Source of the DNA: JBBQLG01 sp038327655
GTDB taxonomy: Bacteria; Bacteroidota; Bacteroidia; Cytophagales; Spirosomataceae
NCBI GenBank assembly: GCA_038327655.1
Contig: JBBQLG010000013.1
Coordinates: 1-64,000, forward strand
DNA length: 64,000 nucleotides
Direction of reading: 5' to 3'
Shown: positions 25,047 to 33,766 of the stretch, piece after piece
Position numbering within the stretch: the first letter of the stretch is position 1
How the letters are laid out: each line of letters starts with the position of its first letter
The notes under the pieces: generated by a model
The model's database searches: none
The model's input: the letters and a program-made list of their open reading frames with translations, nothing else
Told to the model about the DNA's origin: nothing
Position numbers and translations under genes: made by a program

Positions 25047-26714
25047 ATGTCATTCGATTATATCATCGTGGGGGCAGGCTCGGCCGGGTGTGTGCTTGCC
25101 AATCGCCTGTCGGCGGACCCTGCCGTATCGGTATTGCTGCTTGAAGCGGGCGGCCCCGACAGAAAGATGGAAATTCACATTCCGGCGGCTTACTCGAAAC
25201 TAAATCGGACTGCTGTCGACTGGGCGTTCTGGACCGAGCCGCAGCCCTTCGTAGACAACCGGATCATGTTTCAGCCACGCGGCAAAACCCTCGGCGGCAG
25301 CAGTTCGACTAACGCCATGGCCTACGTACGCGGCAACCGCGAAGACTACAACGACTGGGCCAGGGCGGGCAATACCGGTTGGAGCTACGACGATATATTG
25401 CCGTATTTCACTCGTTCTGAACACAATGAGCAGGCCAATCAGTTAAACGAGACCTACCATGGCACGACCGGACCACTGAACGTCACCTATGCCACCCGCT
25501 TTCAGACCCCATTGGCCAGGGCGTTTATCAAGGCCTGTGTAGAAACGGGAATTCCCGAAAATCCGGATTACAACGGGGCCGAACAGGCCGGGGCTGGTTT
25601 GTTTCAATTCACCATCAAAGACAGCAAACGACACAGCGCGGCCACGGCTTTTCTGAAACCAGTGCTGAACCGCCCCAACCTGACGGTGATTACCCATGCC
25701 CACACGACCCAGCTCCTTTTGTCGGGCAACAAGGTAACGGGGGTGGAATTTGTCCGAACAAATTCGGCTGGATCACCCACGACCGAAACCGTCGGCGCGA
25801 ACCGCGAAGTAATTTTATCGGCCGGGGCCTTTGCCTCGCCCCAATTGCTGATGCTGTCGGGTATCGGACCGGCAGCTGAACTGAAACGGGCCGGTATCAA
25901 CGTGCGGAAAGAATTACCCGGCGTGGGGCAAAACTTGCAGGATCATGTGTTCGTCGGGGTGAGCAGCCTGTGTAACCAGAACATCACGTCGAACCATGCG
26001 CTGAAACCGCTGAATCAGGCCAAAGCGTTGCTCCAATACGTACTGTTCAGGAAAGGACCGCTCACCATCAGCCCGCTCGAAGCCACCGCCTTTATTCGCA
26101 CCGGACACGCCACCGACCGGCCTGACATCCAGTTTCACTTCGCACCGGTACACGTGGGCGACGATTACAAGGCCGACCTCTACGACCTGACTACCTACCC
26201 CACCACCGATGGCTATACTATTCTGCCGACACTGCTGAAACCACAAAGCCGGGGTACCGTCACGCTGCGTTCGGCCAATCCGTTCGATGCGCCGGTGATT
26301 GACCCGCGCTATCTGGAAGCCGAAGCCGACCGGTTAACGCTACTGGCGGGTATGAAGAAAGCCATCGAAGTCATGCAGGCATCCGCCTTTTCGCCCTATT
26401 TTGAACGCCTGCAAACCCCACCCGACCGCTCCTCCGACGAGGGCATCATGACTCACGTTCGCAAGCAACTGGAGACGGTTTATCACCCCGTTGGCACTTG
26501 CAAAATGGGTTCGGATGAGATGGCCGTGGTGGATAGTGAACTGCGGGTGCGCGGCATTGAAGGGCTGCGCGTGGTAGATGCGTCCATCATGCCAACCATT
26601 GTATCGGGCAATACCAACGCGCCGGTGATTATGATTGCCGAAAAAGCCGCCGACATGATTTTAGGTAAAATACCGGTTCGAGGTGCTAACCGGGCCGCAA
26701 CGTCGGTCGCGTAG
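25047..26714 (+). CDS. GMC-family FAD oxidoreductase (choline dehydrogenase-like)
   Basis: About 555 residues, starting at the ATG that precedes FDYIIVGAGSAGCVLANR, the FAD-binding motif; the frame is open 21 codons upstream without family similarity. Other GMC signatures are GKTLGGSSSTNAMAYVRG (signature 1), AGAFASPQLLMLSGIGP (signature 2), and the C-terminal YHPVGTCKMG with the catalytic His and SGNTNAPVIMIAEKAA. The closest relatives are BetA-like alcohol dehydrogenases; the substrate is uncertain. It has no signal peptide. The divergent lactonase-like gene suggests oxidation of a sugar or polyol to a lactone followed by hydrolysis. Transcription ends at a strong hairpin. Confidence 0.9.
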   Translation: MSFDYIIVGAGSAGCVLANRLSADPAVSVLLLEAGGPDRKMEIHIPAAYSKLNRTAVDWAFWTEPQPFVDNRIMFQPRGKTLGGSSSTNAMAYVRGNREDYNDWARAGNTGWSYDDILPYFTRSEHNEQANQLNETYHGTTGPLNVTYATRFQTPLARAFIKACVETGIPENPDYNGAEQAGAGLFQFTIKDSKRHSAATAFLKPVLNRPNLTVITHAHTTQLLLSGNKVTGVEFVRTNSAGSPTTETVGANREVILSAGAFASPQLLMLSGIGPAAELKRAGINVRKELPGVGQNLQDHVFVGVSSLCNQNITSNHALKPLNQAKALLQYVLFRKGPLTISPLEATAFIRTGHATDRPDIQFHFAPVHVGDDYKADLYDLTTYPTTDGYTILPTLLKPQSRGTVTLRSANPFDAPVIDPRYLEAEADRLTLLAGMKKAIEVMQASAFSPYFERLQTPPDRSSDEGIMTHVRKQLETVYHPVGTCKMGSDEMAVVDSELRVRGIEGLRVVDASIMPTIVSGNTNAPVIMIAEKAADMILGKIPVRGANRAATSVA

Positions 26715-26725
26715 ATGAGGCCACA

Positions 26726-26772
26726 AAAAAGCGGAGTGGTCAGCAACTTAGTTGCTGACCACTCCGCTTTTT
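26726..26772. terminator. Bidirectional hairpin terminator
   Basis: Twenty-three-base perfect arms (26726-26748, 26750-26772) end in A and T runs, between the convergent GMC oxidoreductase and outer-membrane protein genes. Confidence 0.9.
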
Positions 26773-26786
26773 ATCACTAATTAGTT

Positions 26787-27407
26787 TTAGAAGAAAGCGA
26801 TCCGAAACACAAACGGGCTGTTGCTATACACCCGGCTTGACGCGTAGTTGTTCGTGTAATTCAGGTTGTACAACGCAGTAATGTTGAATCCAAACCGGCG
26901 GGAAATAGGCTGCGAGTACGTTAATCCCACCAACGGGGCTGTAACTGATCCCGTCTGCGAATTGGGGAACCCATCTGTCTTTATCTGGTACGTGCTGGTC
27001 TCCAGTTCACCGTGCAGATACAGGTTAGGCACTAATGCCGGAATGAATTCGTACATCGCAAATCCGCGTCCTCCATACTGATTCAGCGTGGCGGGTGTGT
27101 AGTACGGCAACTTGTACCGCGTATACGTATAACTCACAGCAACGCCCAGGATTAGCCGCTCCGATGCCTGATAGGCGACCACCGGCGACGCCCCCAGACT
27201 GGTAGGATTTCCAAACCGCAATCCAGTGATACCTCCCCCAAACCGAAGCCGCTGACTAAACGGCAAGGGCTTCCCTTCGGGCGTTTGGGTTTTTAAGGGG
27301 TCCTTCCCCTGATCGCGCCGATCTTCGGGGTCGGCGGTAATTTGGCCGAAGGCCAGACTGCTCATCAACAGGGTCGAGAGCAGGAACAATTTGCTGATAT
27401 GATTCAT
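26787..27407 (-). CDS. Outer-membrane beta-barrel protein, unknown function
   Basis: 206 residues with a signal peptide (hydrophobic LFLLSTLLMSSLAFG) and alternating amphipathic strands rich in Tyr. The chain ends in VFRIAFF, with a C-terminal aromatic residue typical of outer-membrane barrels. An early charged segment (DPEDRRDQGKDPLK) follows the cleavage site. Size suggests an eight-stranded barrel. No functional family is recognised. It is transcribed toward the GMC oxidoreductase gene and lies 39 bases downstream of the MgtC gene's stop, so the two may be co-transcribed in the order OmpX-like, then MgtC reversed; a single minus-strand transcript from MgtC through this gene is equally possible. 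Confidence 0.75.
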   Translation of the reverse strand: MNHISKLFLLSTLLMSSLAFGQITADPEDRRDQGKDPLKTQTPEGKPLPFSQRLRFGGGITGLRFGNPTSLGASPVVAYQASERLILGVAVSYTYTRYKLPYYTPATLNQYGGRGFAMYEFIPALVPNLYLHGELETSTYQIKTDGFPNSQTGSVTAPLVGLTYSQPISRRFGFNITALYNLNYTNNYASSRVYSNSPFVFRIAFF

Positions 27408-27446
27408 GGTAGTTAGTAAGACAAAGACATCAGAATAGTAACGAAA

Positions 27447-28076
27447 TCAGAAGATAAATTCTTTCACATTATCATCGTTTAGCAGCCGTTTAATGCACCG
27501 TTCGTGGTTCTTCTCTGACCCATGCACGTCCCAGTTACCGGTAATCTCGTTGCCGATGCGCTGTTGTGGTCCGCGCCGGGGTGTCAGGCCGCACTCCTCG
27601 AATACGGTTTCGTAATGATGAAGCGTTTTGTTGCGGTAGGTCGCCACAATTCTGTAATGCCGGGTCTGATTCAGTCGGTTCAGTCCTTTCGATGCCCCAC
27701 CCAGAAAAAGCAGCGCGCTCAGTATGATCCCGAACCCAAGCAGGGCGATGCTGTAATTGCCGCTACCGGCGCAAACACCCAGAGCCGCTACCGACCAGAC
27801 CGTAGCCGCGGTGGTCAGCCCCTTGATGCGGTTGCCTTCCCGGTAGATGATGCCCGCCCCCAGAAAGCCAATGCCGTTGACGATGTTGGCGGCAATGCGG
27901 TCGCCGGACGAACCAAACCGGGCGGACACCATCGTAAACAGGGCCGAACCGACACAAATCAGGATAATGGTCCGAAAACCAGCCGCCTTGCTGTGGTACT
28001 CCCGCTCGGCGCCGATGCACCCGCCAATCAGCAGCGCGAGTAGCAATTTAATAACATCGTCGCCTATAAAGTCCAT
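27447..28076 (-). CDS. MgtC/SapB family membrane protein
   Basis: A 209-residue inner-membrane protein. The N-terminal about 130 residues form four to five helices with the family signature LIGGCIGAEREYHSKAAGFRT, IANIVNGIGFLGAGII and GLTTAATVWSVAALG. A soluble ACT-like C-terminal domain follows. Family members affect Mg2+ homeostasis, ATP synthase control and acid survival; which applies here is not evident. It starts 69 bases from the divergent uvrA gene. Confidence 0.92.
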   Translation of the reverse strand: MDFIGDDVIKLLLALLIGGCIGAEREYHSKAAGFRTIILICVGSALFTMVSARFGSSGDRIAANIVNGIGFLGAGIIYREGNRIKGLTTAATVWSVAALGVCAGSGNYSIALLGFGIILSALLFLGGASKGLNRLNQTRHYRIVATYRNKTLHHYETVFEECGLTPRRGPQQRIGNEITGNWDVHGSEKNHERCIKRLLNDDNVKEFIF

Positions 28077-28145
28077 CTATTTCTGAAGAACCAACTGCGG
28101 GCCAAAACCGTTAGAAAAGGATAGGCTAACCGCCTTTTTTCGTCT

Positions 28146-31016
28146 ATGCAGCCAGCCATCGCGCCATCGTCATATCCTCCCGTCGAAAGTCTTGACCCCA
28201 AGCAGTTTATCGTTATCAAGGGGGCGAAGGTACATAATCTCAAGAACATAGATGTTGCCATTCCGCGCAACAAGTTAGTGGTCTTAACCGGCTTGTCCGG
28301 CTCCGGAAAGTCGTCGCTCGCCTTCGATACGCTCTTTGCCGAGGGGCAGCGCATGTACGTCGAAAGCCTGAGCAGCTACGCCCGGCAGTTTCTCGGCCGG
28401 ATGGAAAAACCCGACGTCGAATACATCCGGGGCGTATCGCCGGCCATTGCCATCGAGCAGAAGGTCACCAGCCGCAACCCGCGTTCGACGGTCGGCACAT
28501 CCACCGAAATTTACGATTATTTCAAGCTGCTCTTTGCCCGCGCCGGCATTACCTATTCGCCGATTTCGGGTGGTGTCGTCAAGAAAGATACCGTGACCGA
28601 CGTCGTCAATTTTCTGTATTCGTTCGAAGACGGTCAGCGGATCATGATTATGGCTCCGCTCCGCATTCACGAAGACCGGACGCTGACCTATGAACTGAAA
28701 ATCCTGCTCCAGAAAGGCTACACCCGCATTGTGACGGATGGCGTGGTGAAACAGATCGAGGCACTGCTCGAAGACGAAAAAGCCACCGACCGCGACCTGC
28801 GCCACACCACCCTCGAAATCCTGATCGACCGGGGTACCGTACAGCACGACGCCGACGGCAACCCCGATGAAGAAGGCCAGTACCGTTATTCCGACTCGGT
28901 GCAAACCGCTTTCTCGGAAGGCGAGGGCATCTGCCGGGTTGATATCGTTGATAAGGAATCGCGGGGGTTTTCGGACAAGTTCGAGCTGGATGATATTGCG
29001 TTCGAGGAGCCAAGTGTGAACCTGTTCACCTTCAATAATCCGTACGGGGCCTGTCGCCGGTGCGATGGGTTCGGCAAAGTGCTGGGCATTGATCCAGATC
29101 TGGTCATTCCCGACAAAAACCTGTCGGTGTTTGAGGGAGCCATTGCCCCCTGGCGGAGCGAGAAAATGAGCGAAGAGTTCCTGAAGCCGCTGCTCAAAAA
29201 CGGCATCCGCTTCGACTTCCCGATTCACCGGCCGTTCAAAGACCTTACGCCCACTCAGCAGGACCTCCTCTGGAACGGCAACAACTATTTTCAGGGAATC
29301 AACGCCTTTTTTGATTTCGTTGAAAGCCAGACATTTAAGGTGCAGTACCGCGTGATGCTGTCGCGGTACCGGGGCAAAACCACCTGTCCCGAATGCCGGG
29401 GATCACGATTGCGCAAAGATGCCAGTTTCGTGAAAGTCGGCGGCAAGAGTATCACCGATCTGGTCTTGATGCCCCTGACCGAGACGACCGCCTTTTTCCG
29501 CAACCTCAATTTGCCGGTGCAGCAACAGCAGATCGCTAACCGGATTCTGATCGAAATCCAGAACCGGCTCGATTACATGGAGCGCGTCGGTTTGGGCTAT
29601 CTAACCCTGAACCGATTGACCAACTCCCTGTCGGGCGGTGAATATCAGCGGATTAAATTAGCGACCTCGCTGGGTTCGGCGCTGGTCGGGTCCATGTATA
29701 TCTTAGACGAACCGAGCATTGGCCTGCACCCGCGCGATACCCAACGGTTAGTGAGCGTGCTCGAAACCCTGCGCGACCTCGGGAACACCGTAATCGTAGT
29801 GGAGCACGAAGAAGAAGTGATGCGGGCCGCCGATCAGATCATCGACATCGGCCCGGATGCGGGGGTAAACGGGGGCGAACTGATGTTCCAGGGCACTTTG
29901 GACGAGATCATGCAGCAGGCCGAGGAGGGCGAACGCTCCCCGTCGCACACAATCAATTTCCTGAACGGCACCGACCGGATTGCCACGCCAACGTTCCGCC
30001 GGACGGCGACTCACTTCATTGAGGTGCAGGGTGCCCGCGAAAATAACCTCAAAGACGTAACGGTTCGGTTTCCGCTCAACACGCTCACCGTCGTAACGGG
30101 CGTATCGGGTTCGGGCAAGTCCACCCTAATTAGGAAGGTATTGTACCCGGCTCTGATGCGGCATCGGGGCGAAACCAGCGAAGAAAACGGCCGGTTTGAT
30201 GGTCTGGGCGGCAGTTTAGATCGGATTGTGGCTGTAGAAATGATCGACCAGAATCCCATCGGCAGGTCGTCGCGCTCCAACCCGGTCACGTACATCAAAG
30301 CCTACGATTACCTGCGGCAGGTCATGGCCGATCAGCCCGTGTCCAAAGCGCGGGGCTACAAACCGAGTCATTTCTCGTTCAACGTCGATGGCGGTCGCTG
30401 CGAAGTATGTCAGGGCGAGGGCGAGGTAAAAGTCGAGATGCAGTTCATGGCCGACATTTACCTGAAATGCGAGGGCTGTAACGGTCAGCGGTTCAAGCAG
30501 GAGGTGCTGGAAGTGTTGCTGCACGACAAAAACGTGTCCGACATTCTGGGCATGACCGTCGACGAAGCCATTATCTTTTTCCGCAAAGCCGACCCCAAGA
30601 TGGCCGATAAACTGATGCCATTGCAGGAAGTTGGTCTGGGCTACATCGGGTTGGGTCAATCAGCGAATACGCTGTCGGGGGGTGAAGCACAGCGCGTAAA
30701 ACTGGCGTCATTCTTAGGTAAGGGCAACCCGAACAAGGGGCAAACGCTATTTATCTTCGACGAACCAACGACGGGTCTGCACTTCCACGACATCCGCAAG
30801 CTGCTGAAAGCCATCAACGCCTTAGTCGATCAGGGCGATTCGGTCATCATCATCGAGCACAACACCGAGATCATCAAATGCGCCGACCACATCATCGACC
30901 TCGGCCCCGAAGGCGGTCAGACCGGCGGCTACGTCACGTTTGAGGGCACACCGGAACAGATGGTGCAACTCACCGACGGTAACTACACGGCTGAGTTTTT
31001 GACCGGGAAGGTGTAG
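28146..31016 (+). CDS. uvrA: Excinuclease ABC subunit A
   Basis: A 956-residue damage-recognition ATPase of nucleotide excision repair. It has two ABC ATPase modules: Walker A GLSGSGKSSLAF near residue 45 and GVSGSGKSTLIR near 655, with signature LSGGEYQRIKLA and LSGGEAQRVKLA and both Walker B DEP motifs. Zinc modules CRRC...CPEC and CEVC...CEGC are present. Length fits the family. uvrB and uvrC are not in the window. DUF4160 and DUF2442 genes follow ten bases later and may be read from the same transcript. Confidence 0.97.
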   Translation: MQPAIAPSSYPPVESLDPKQFIVIKGAKVHNLKNIDVAIPRNKLVVLTGLSGSGKSSLAFDTLFAEGQRMYVESLSSYARQFLGRMEKPDVEYIRGVSPAIAIEQKVTSRNPRSTVGTSTEIYDYFKLLFARAGITYSPISGGVVKKDTVTDVVNFLYSFEDGQRIMIMAPLRIHEDRTLTYELKILLQKGYTRIVTDGVVKQIEALLEDEKATDRDLRHTTLEILIDRGTVQHDADGNPDEEGQYRYSDSVQTAFSEGEGICRVDIVDKESRGFSDKFELDDIAFEEPSVNLFTFNNPYGACRRCDGFGKVLGIDPDLVIPDKNLSVFEGAIAPWRSEKMSEEFLKPLLKNGIRFDFPIHRPFKDLTPTQQDLLWNGNNYFQGINAFFDFVESQTFKVQYRVMLSRYRGKTTCPECRGSRLRKDASFVKVGGKSITDLVLMPLTETTAFFRNLNLPVQQQQIANRILIEIQNRLDYMERVGLGYLTLNRLTNSLSGGEYQRIKLATSLGSALVGSMYILDEPSIGLHPRDTQRLVSVLETLRDLGNTVIVVEHEEEVMRAADQIIDIGPDAGVNGGELMFQGTLDEIMQQAEEGERSPSHTINFLNGTDRIATPTFRRTATHFIEVQGARENNLKDVTVRFPLNTLTVVTGVSGSGKSTLIRKVLYPALMRHRGETSEENGRFDGLGGSLDRIVAVEMIDQNPIGRSSRSNPVTYIKAYDYLRQVMADQPVSKARGYKPSHFSFNVDGGRCEVCQGEGEVKVEMQFMADIYLKCEGCNGQRFKQEVLEVLLHDKNVSDILGMTVDEAIIFFRKADPKMADKLMPLQEVGLGYIGLGQSANTLSGGEAQRVKLASFLGKGNPNKGQTLFIFDEPTTGLHFHDIRKLLKAINALVDQGDSVIIIEHNTEIIKCADHIIDLGPEGGQTGGYVTFEGTPEQMVQLTDGNYTAEFLTGKV

Positions 31017-31025
31017 ATTTGACCC

Positions 31026-31262
31026 ATGCTCACCGTTTTATTGATCCGAGGCTACCGCTTCTTTTTTTATCTGAACGAGCACGAGCCAATCCATATTCAT
31101 GTTGCGAAAGCAGATCACGAGGCCCGGTTTGTGTTAGTACCGGAAATCGACATGACGTACTGCCGGGGTTTTAAGAAAAACGAATTACGCGATATTGTTA
31201 ATCTGATCACGGAACATTATGACTCCTTCATCAATGCCTGGCGTACCACCTTTGGTCAGTAG
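31026..31262 (+). CDS. DUF4160 domain protein
   Basis: A 78-residue protein of the DUF4160 type: starting VLLIRGYRFFFYLNEHEP, then IHIHVAKADHEARFVL, and a C-terminal FKKNELRDIVNLITEHYD. Members usually occur with a DUF2442 partner, as here, and are regarded as a possible toxin-antitoxin-like or regulatory pair. The biochemical role is unknown. It starts ten bases after the uvrA stop and overlaps the DUF2442 gene. Confidence 0.85.
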   Translation: MLTVLLIRGYRFFFYLNEHEPIHIHVAKADHEARFVLVPEIDMTYCRGFKKNELRDIVNLITEHYDSFINAWRTTFGQ

Positions 31263-31617
31263 CAAACTGACGGAGTATTTGTCTACAGGGACTGACGAGT
31301 CAATCAACGTACAGGCTGATGAGTTTGATCGGCTCATTGCCGCAGAGAACCTGCACATTGCCCGGTTCGCTTTTTTCCGGGATTTGGATATTTGGCTGCT
31401 GATTTTGACAAACCGCAGTATTATTAGCCGACGGTTATCCGATTACTCATTTCTGGCAAATGCCACCGATCAGCAGTTAGAGAGCTACGTCGTGTCCGGC
31501 ACTGGCATTCATTGGCCGTCCATAGATGCCGACCTGAGTTTGCGGGGTTTTCTAATAGAAGATGCGGTAAAGATGCTCAGACCAATCGGATCCTATGCGG
31601 CTACCGATAAAGCGTGA
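31234..31617 (+). CDS. DUF2442 domain protein
   Basis: About 127 residues. The C-terminal part has the DUF2442 pattern FFRDLDIWLLILTNRSIISR, LSDYSFL, DQQLESY, GTGIHWPSIDADLSLRGFL. The start is uncertain: ATG codons at 31219 and 31234 both overlap the DUF4160 gene, and a TTG at 31252 is possible. The overlap suggests translational coupling. The N-terminal part (residues 20-45) is less conserved. DUF4160-DUF2442 pairs are common accessory genes in bacteria; a toxin-antitoxin-like role is suspected but not shown by anything in this sequence. Confidence 0.8.
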   Translation: MPGVPPLVSSKLTEYLSTGTDESINVQADEFDRLIAAENLHIARFAFFRDLDIWLLILTNRSIISRRLSDYSFLANATDQQLESYVVSGTGIHWPSIDADLSLRGFLIEDAVKMLRPIGSYAATDKA

Positions 31618-31647
31618 CGTGCGCTGGTCAGACAAATTCAACTTTAT

Positions 31648-31697
31648 AAAAAAGGAGAGGGTACTGATAGTTGTTATCGGTGCCCTCTCCTTTTTAT
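31648..31697. terminator. Bidirectional hairpin terminator
   Basis: AAAAAAGGAGAGGG and CCCTCTCCTTTTTA pair around a loop between the DUF2442 gene (+) and the DUF2480 gene (-). It has A and T runs at both ends. Confidence 0.8.
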
Positions 31698-31709
31698 GCG
31701 GATAAACGT

Positions 31710-32219
31710 TTACCTCCGCTTGTACAACGGCACCGTGCTGCATGGCTCACCGAACAACAGCGACAGCGCAACCGGGCGCAGGACCCGCGTGATTTCGACG
31801 TAAGCGGCTACGGGAACGGGTACTTTGCTGCATCCTTTTATGACCACACGGGCGTCGCGGTAGTCGTCGGGGTTGATTTGGGCGATGGCGTCGAAATACA
31901 ATTTTTCTTCCAGATCCTGAAGCGAACCGAAGACGATGGTATTGGCGTAGGGTTGCAACTGAATGGTGAGCAACATATACGCCCAAGTCGGCACAATGGC
32001 ATCTTCGGAGCAGGCAAGAGCCACATTTTTTCCCGTGTACTGCGTCCAGTCGTGGGTTTTCAGGAACTCGCGGAAGTCCTTTTCCTTCAGAATCAGGCCC
32101 ATGAACAGGTTGTCTTTCAGGTCATAGACGACCCGTTCGCCGGGGTGATAGTAATCTTCCAGGTCCAGCGTGACTAAGCCGCTTTTGGCCACACGGTTTA
32201 TAATCGGTTCAGTTTCCAT
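31710..32219 (-). CDS. DUF2480 family protein
   Basis: A 169-residue soluble protein matching the Bacteroidota DUF2480 family in length and in features such as INRVAKSGLVTLDLEDYY, FMGLILKEKDFREF and CSEDAIVPTWAYMLL, with a late cysteine in KGCSKVPVPVAAY. The family is conserved across Bacteroidota and often lies near cofactor or iron-sulphur genes, but its activity is unknown. The gene is isolated here between a terminator and an intergenic palindrome. Confidence 0.85.
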   Translation of the reverse strand: METEPIINRVAKSGLVTLDLEDYYHPGERVVYDLKDNLFMGLILKEKDFREFLKTHDWTQYTGKNVALACSEDAIVPTWAYMLLTIQLQPYANTIVFGSLQDLEEKLYFDAIAQINPDDYRDARVVIKGCSKVPVPVAAYVEITRVLRPVALSLLFGEPCSTVPLYKRR

Positions 32220-32229
32220 GTTTTCAATT

Positions 32230-32298
32230 GTGCTGTCGGTTTCTCAAAACCGATATGGTTGCTGACGCGATGTGTCGGCTTTGAGAAACCGACAGCAC
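32230..32298. repeat. Intergenic palindrome
   Basis: Perfect 19-base arms GTGCTGTCGGTTTCTCAAA (32230-32248) and its complement (32280-32298) extend inward with mismatches (CCGATA/TGTCGG). It fills the gap between the rimK end and the DUF2480 start. It probably ends the rimK operon or is a dispersed element. Confidence 0.85.
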
Positions 32299-32341
32299 AT
32301 CAACCACAAAAACGCCCGTCCGCCCAAAGTCGTTCGTCCGG

Positions 32342-33244
32342 CTACACCCCTACCGTATCGCTTTCGTCCGAACGGCCGCGTTCTTCGATGTATTCAACAA
32401 TTTGCCCGGCGATGTCTAAACCCGTCGTTTTTTCGATGCCTTCCAGCCCCGGCGACGAGTTCACTTCCAGCACCAGCGGGCCGCGTTCGGACAATAATAT
32501 ATCCACACCGGCTACTTTCAGACCCAGCGCACGAGCCGCGTTGATGGCCGCCCACTCAATTTCGGGAGTAAGTTGAATGGCTTCGGAGCGGCCACCCCGG
32601 TGCAGATTGGACCGAAACTCATTGTCGGAACCCTGTCTTTTCATGGCACCGACCACGCGTCCGCCTACGACAAACGCCCGAATGTCGGACCCTTTGGCTT
32701 CGGCGATGTATTCCTGCACCAGCACGTGTTTGCCCAAACCGTAAAATGCTTCGATGGTCGATTTGGCGGTTTTAGTGGATTCGGCCAGTACCACGCCAAT
32801 GCCCTGCGTCCCTTCCAATAACTTGATAATGACGGGCGGTCCGCCGACGAGTTCGATGAGCCGGTCTACCTCTTTTGGGTGGTTGGCGAAAACGGTTTTG
32901 GGAAGGCCCACGCCCGCTTTCGAGAGGACCTGCAAACTGCGGAGCTTGTTGCGCGACCGCGAAATGGCCTGCGATTTGGCGGTGGTAAAGACTTTCATCA
33001 TCTCGAACTGCCGCACAATAGCACACCCGTAATCGGTAACGGACGCGCCAATCCGGGGAATAACGGCATCGAGTTGTTCGACGGCTTCGCCCCGGTACAG
33101 CACCGACGGGTTGCCGCCTTCGATCATGACCTGACAATTCAGGTGGTCAATAATCAGGGCATCGTGACCGCGCTGCTGCGCAGCTTCGACCAATCGCTTC
33201 GTCGAGTAGAGATTCGGATTGGCCGACAATATGGCAATACGCAT
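32342..33244 (-). CDS. rimK: RimK-type alpha-L-glutamate ligase (ATP-grasp)
   Basis: A 300-residue ATP-grasp ligase, related to the enzyme that adds glutamates to the C-terminus of ribosomal protein S6. Motifs: the N-terminal RIAILSANPNLYSTKRLV, KAGVGLPKTVFANHP, IKLLEGTQGIGVVLAES (the ATP-grasp loop), VQEYIAEAKGSDIRAFVVG and VAGVDILLSERGPLVLEVNSS with the metal-binding Glu and Asn. It lies 15 bases after a RimB-like aspartic-type protease gene, the typical partner in rim loci. It is the last gene of a four-gene operon that also holds holB. Confidence 0.93.
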   Translation of the reverse strand: MRIAILSANPNLYSTKRLVEAAQQRGHDALIIDHLNCQVMIEGGNPSVLYRGEAVEQLDAVIPRIGASVTDYGCAIVRQFEMMKVFTTAKSQAISRSRNKLRSLQVLSKAGVGLPKTVFANHPKEVDRLIELVGGPPVIIKLLEGTQGIGVVLAESTKTAKSTIEAFYGLGKHVLVQEYIAEAKGSDIRAFVVGGRVVGAMKRQGSDNEFRSNLHRGGRSEAIQLTPEIEWAAINAARALGLKVAGVDILLSERGPLVLEVNSSPGLEGIEKTTGLDIAGQIVEYIEERGRSDESDTVGV

Positions 33245-33259
33245 AAAAACGGGTTGTGG

Positions 33260-33766
33260 TCAACTGTTGAGTGGGGAATCAGGCGTGTCGGCGCGGGTCG
33301 ATGATACGGTACCGGTCTTTTTGTCGTAGGACAGGTTCTGCTGCGACACGTCCACGATGAAGCGGTTACGGAGCAGTTTTCGGCCTAAGAGCACCGGATT
33401 TTTCATGCGTTCGCGGTCGGCGAGGGTAAATTCGGTTTTGATGATGCGCCCGAACAGTTTGATTCTGGTTTTGATGACGTACCGCTTCTCGGCGATACCA
33501 AATGAGTTTTTAATCAGCCGCTGCTTGAAATCAGCACTGTAAAACTTCCTGGCAACCTCACCGGTTTGCTCAATCACGCAAAAACTAAGCGTAGTCTTTA
33601 AGCCCGACTTCACCAACCGAACGTCCTTGCAATGCAGCGCCGAGGTGTAGGCCCCCGTGTCGATCTTGGCCTTTACATCGAACAGCTCCAGGTCGGGGAA
33701 ATCGACCACGTCGGTCATGCCGATAATTTGTTTCGGTTTTGGCGCGCTGACTTTGCGAAGTTTCAT
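33260..33766 (-). CDS. RimB-like retropepsin-type protease (ATP-dependent zinc protease family)
   Basis: A 168-residue protein of the family annotated as putative ATP-dependent zinc protease (RimB/PF05618). The core DVKAKIDTGAYTSALHC carries the D-T-G triad of a retropepsin-like aspartic protease, and LLGRKLLRNRFIVDVSQ is the conserved C-terminal flap region. In other bacteria RimB removes the poly-glutamate tail that RimK adds to S6, and the adjacent rimK supports this. Its start overlaps the holB stop by four bases (ATGA), so it is translationally coupled to it. Confidence 0.88.
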   Translation of the reverse strand: MKLRKVSAPKPKQIIGMTDVVDFPDLELFDVKAKIDTGAYTSALHCKDVRLVKSGLKTTLSFCVIEQTGEVARKFYSADFKQRLIKNSFGIAEKRYVIKTRIKLFGRIIKTEFTLADRERMKNPVLLGRKLLRNRFIVDVSQQNLSYDKKTGTVSSTRADTPDSPLNS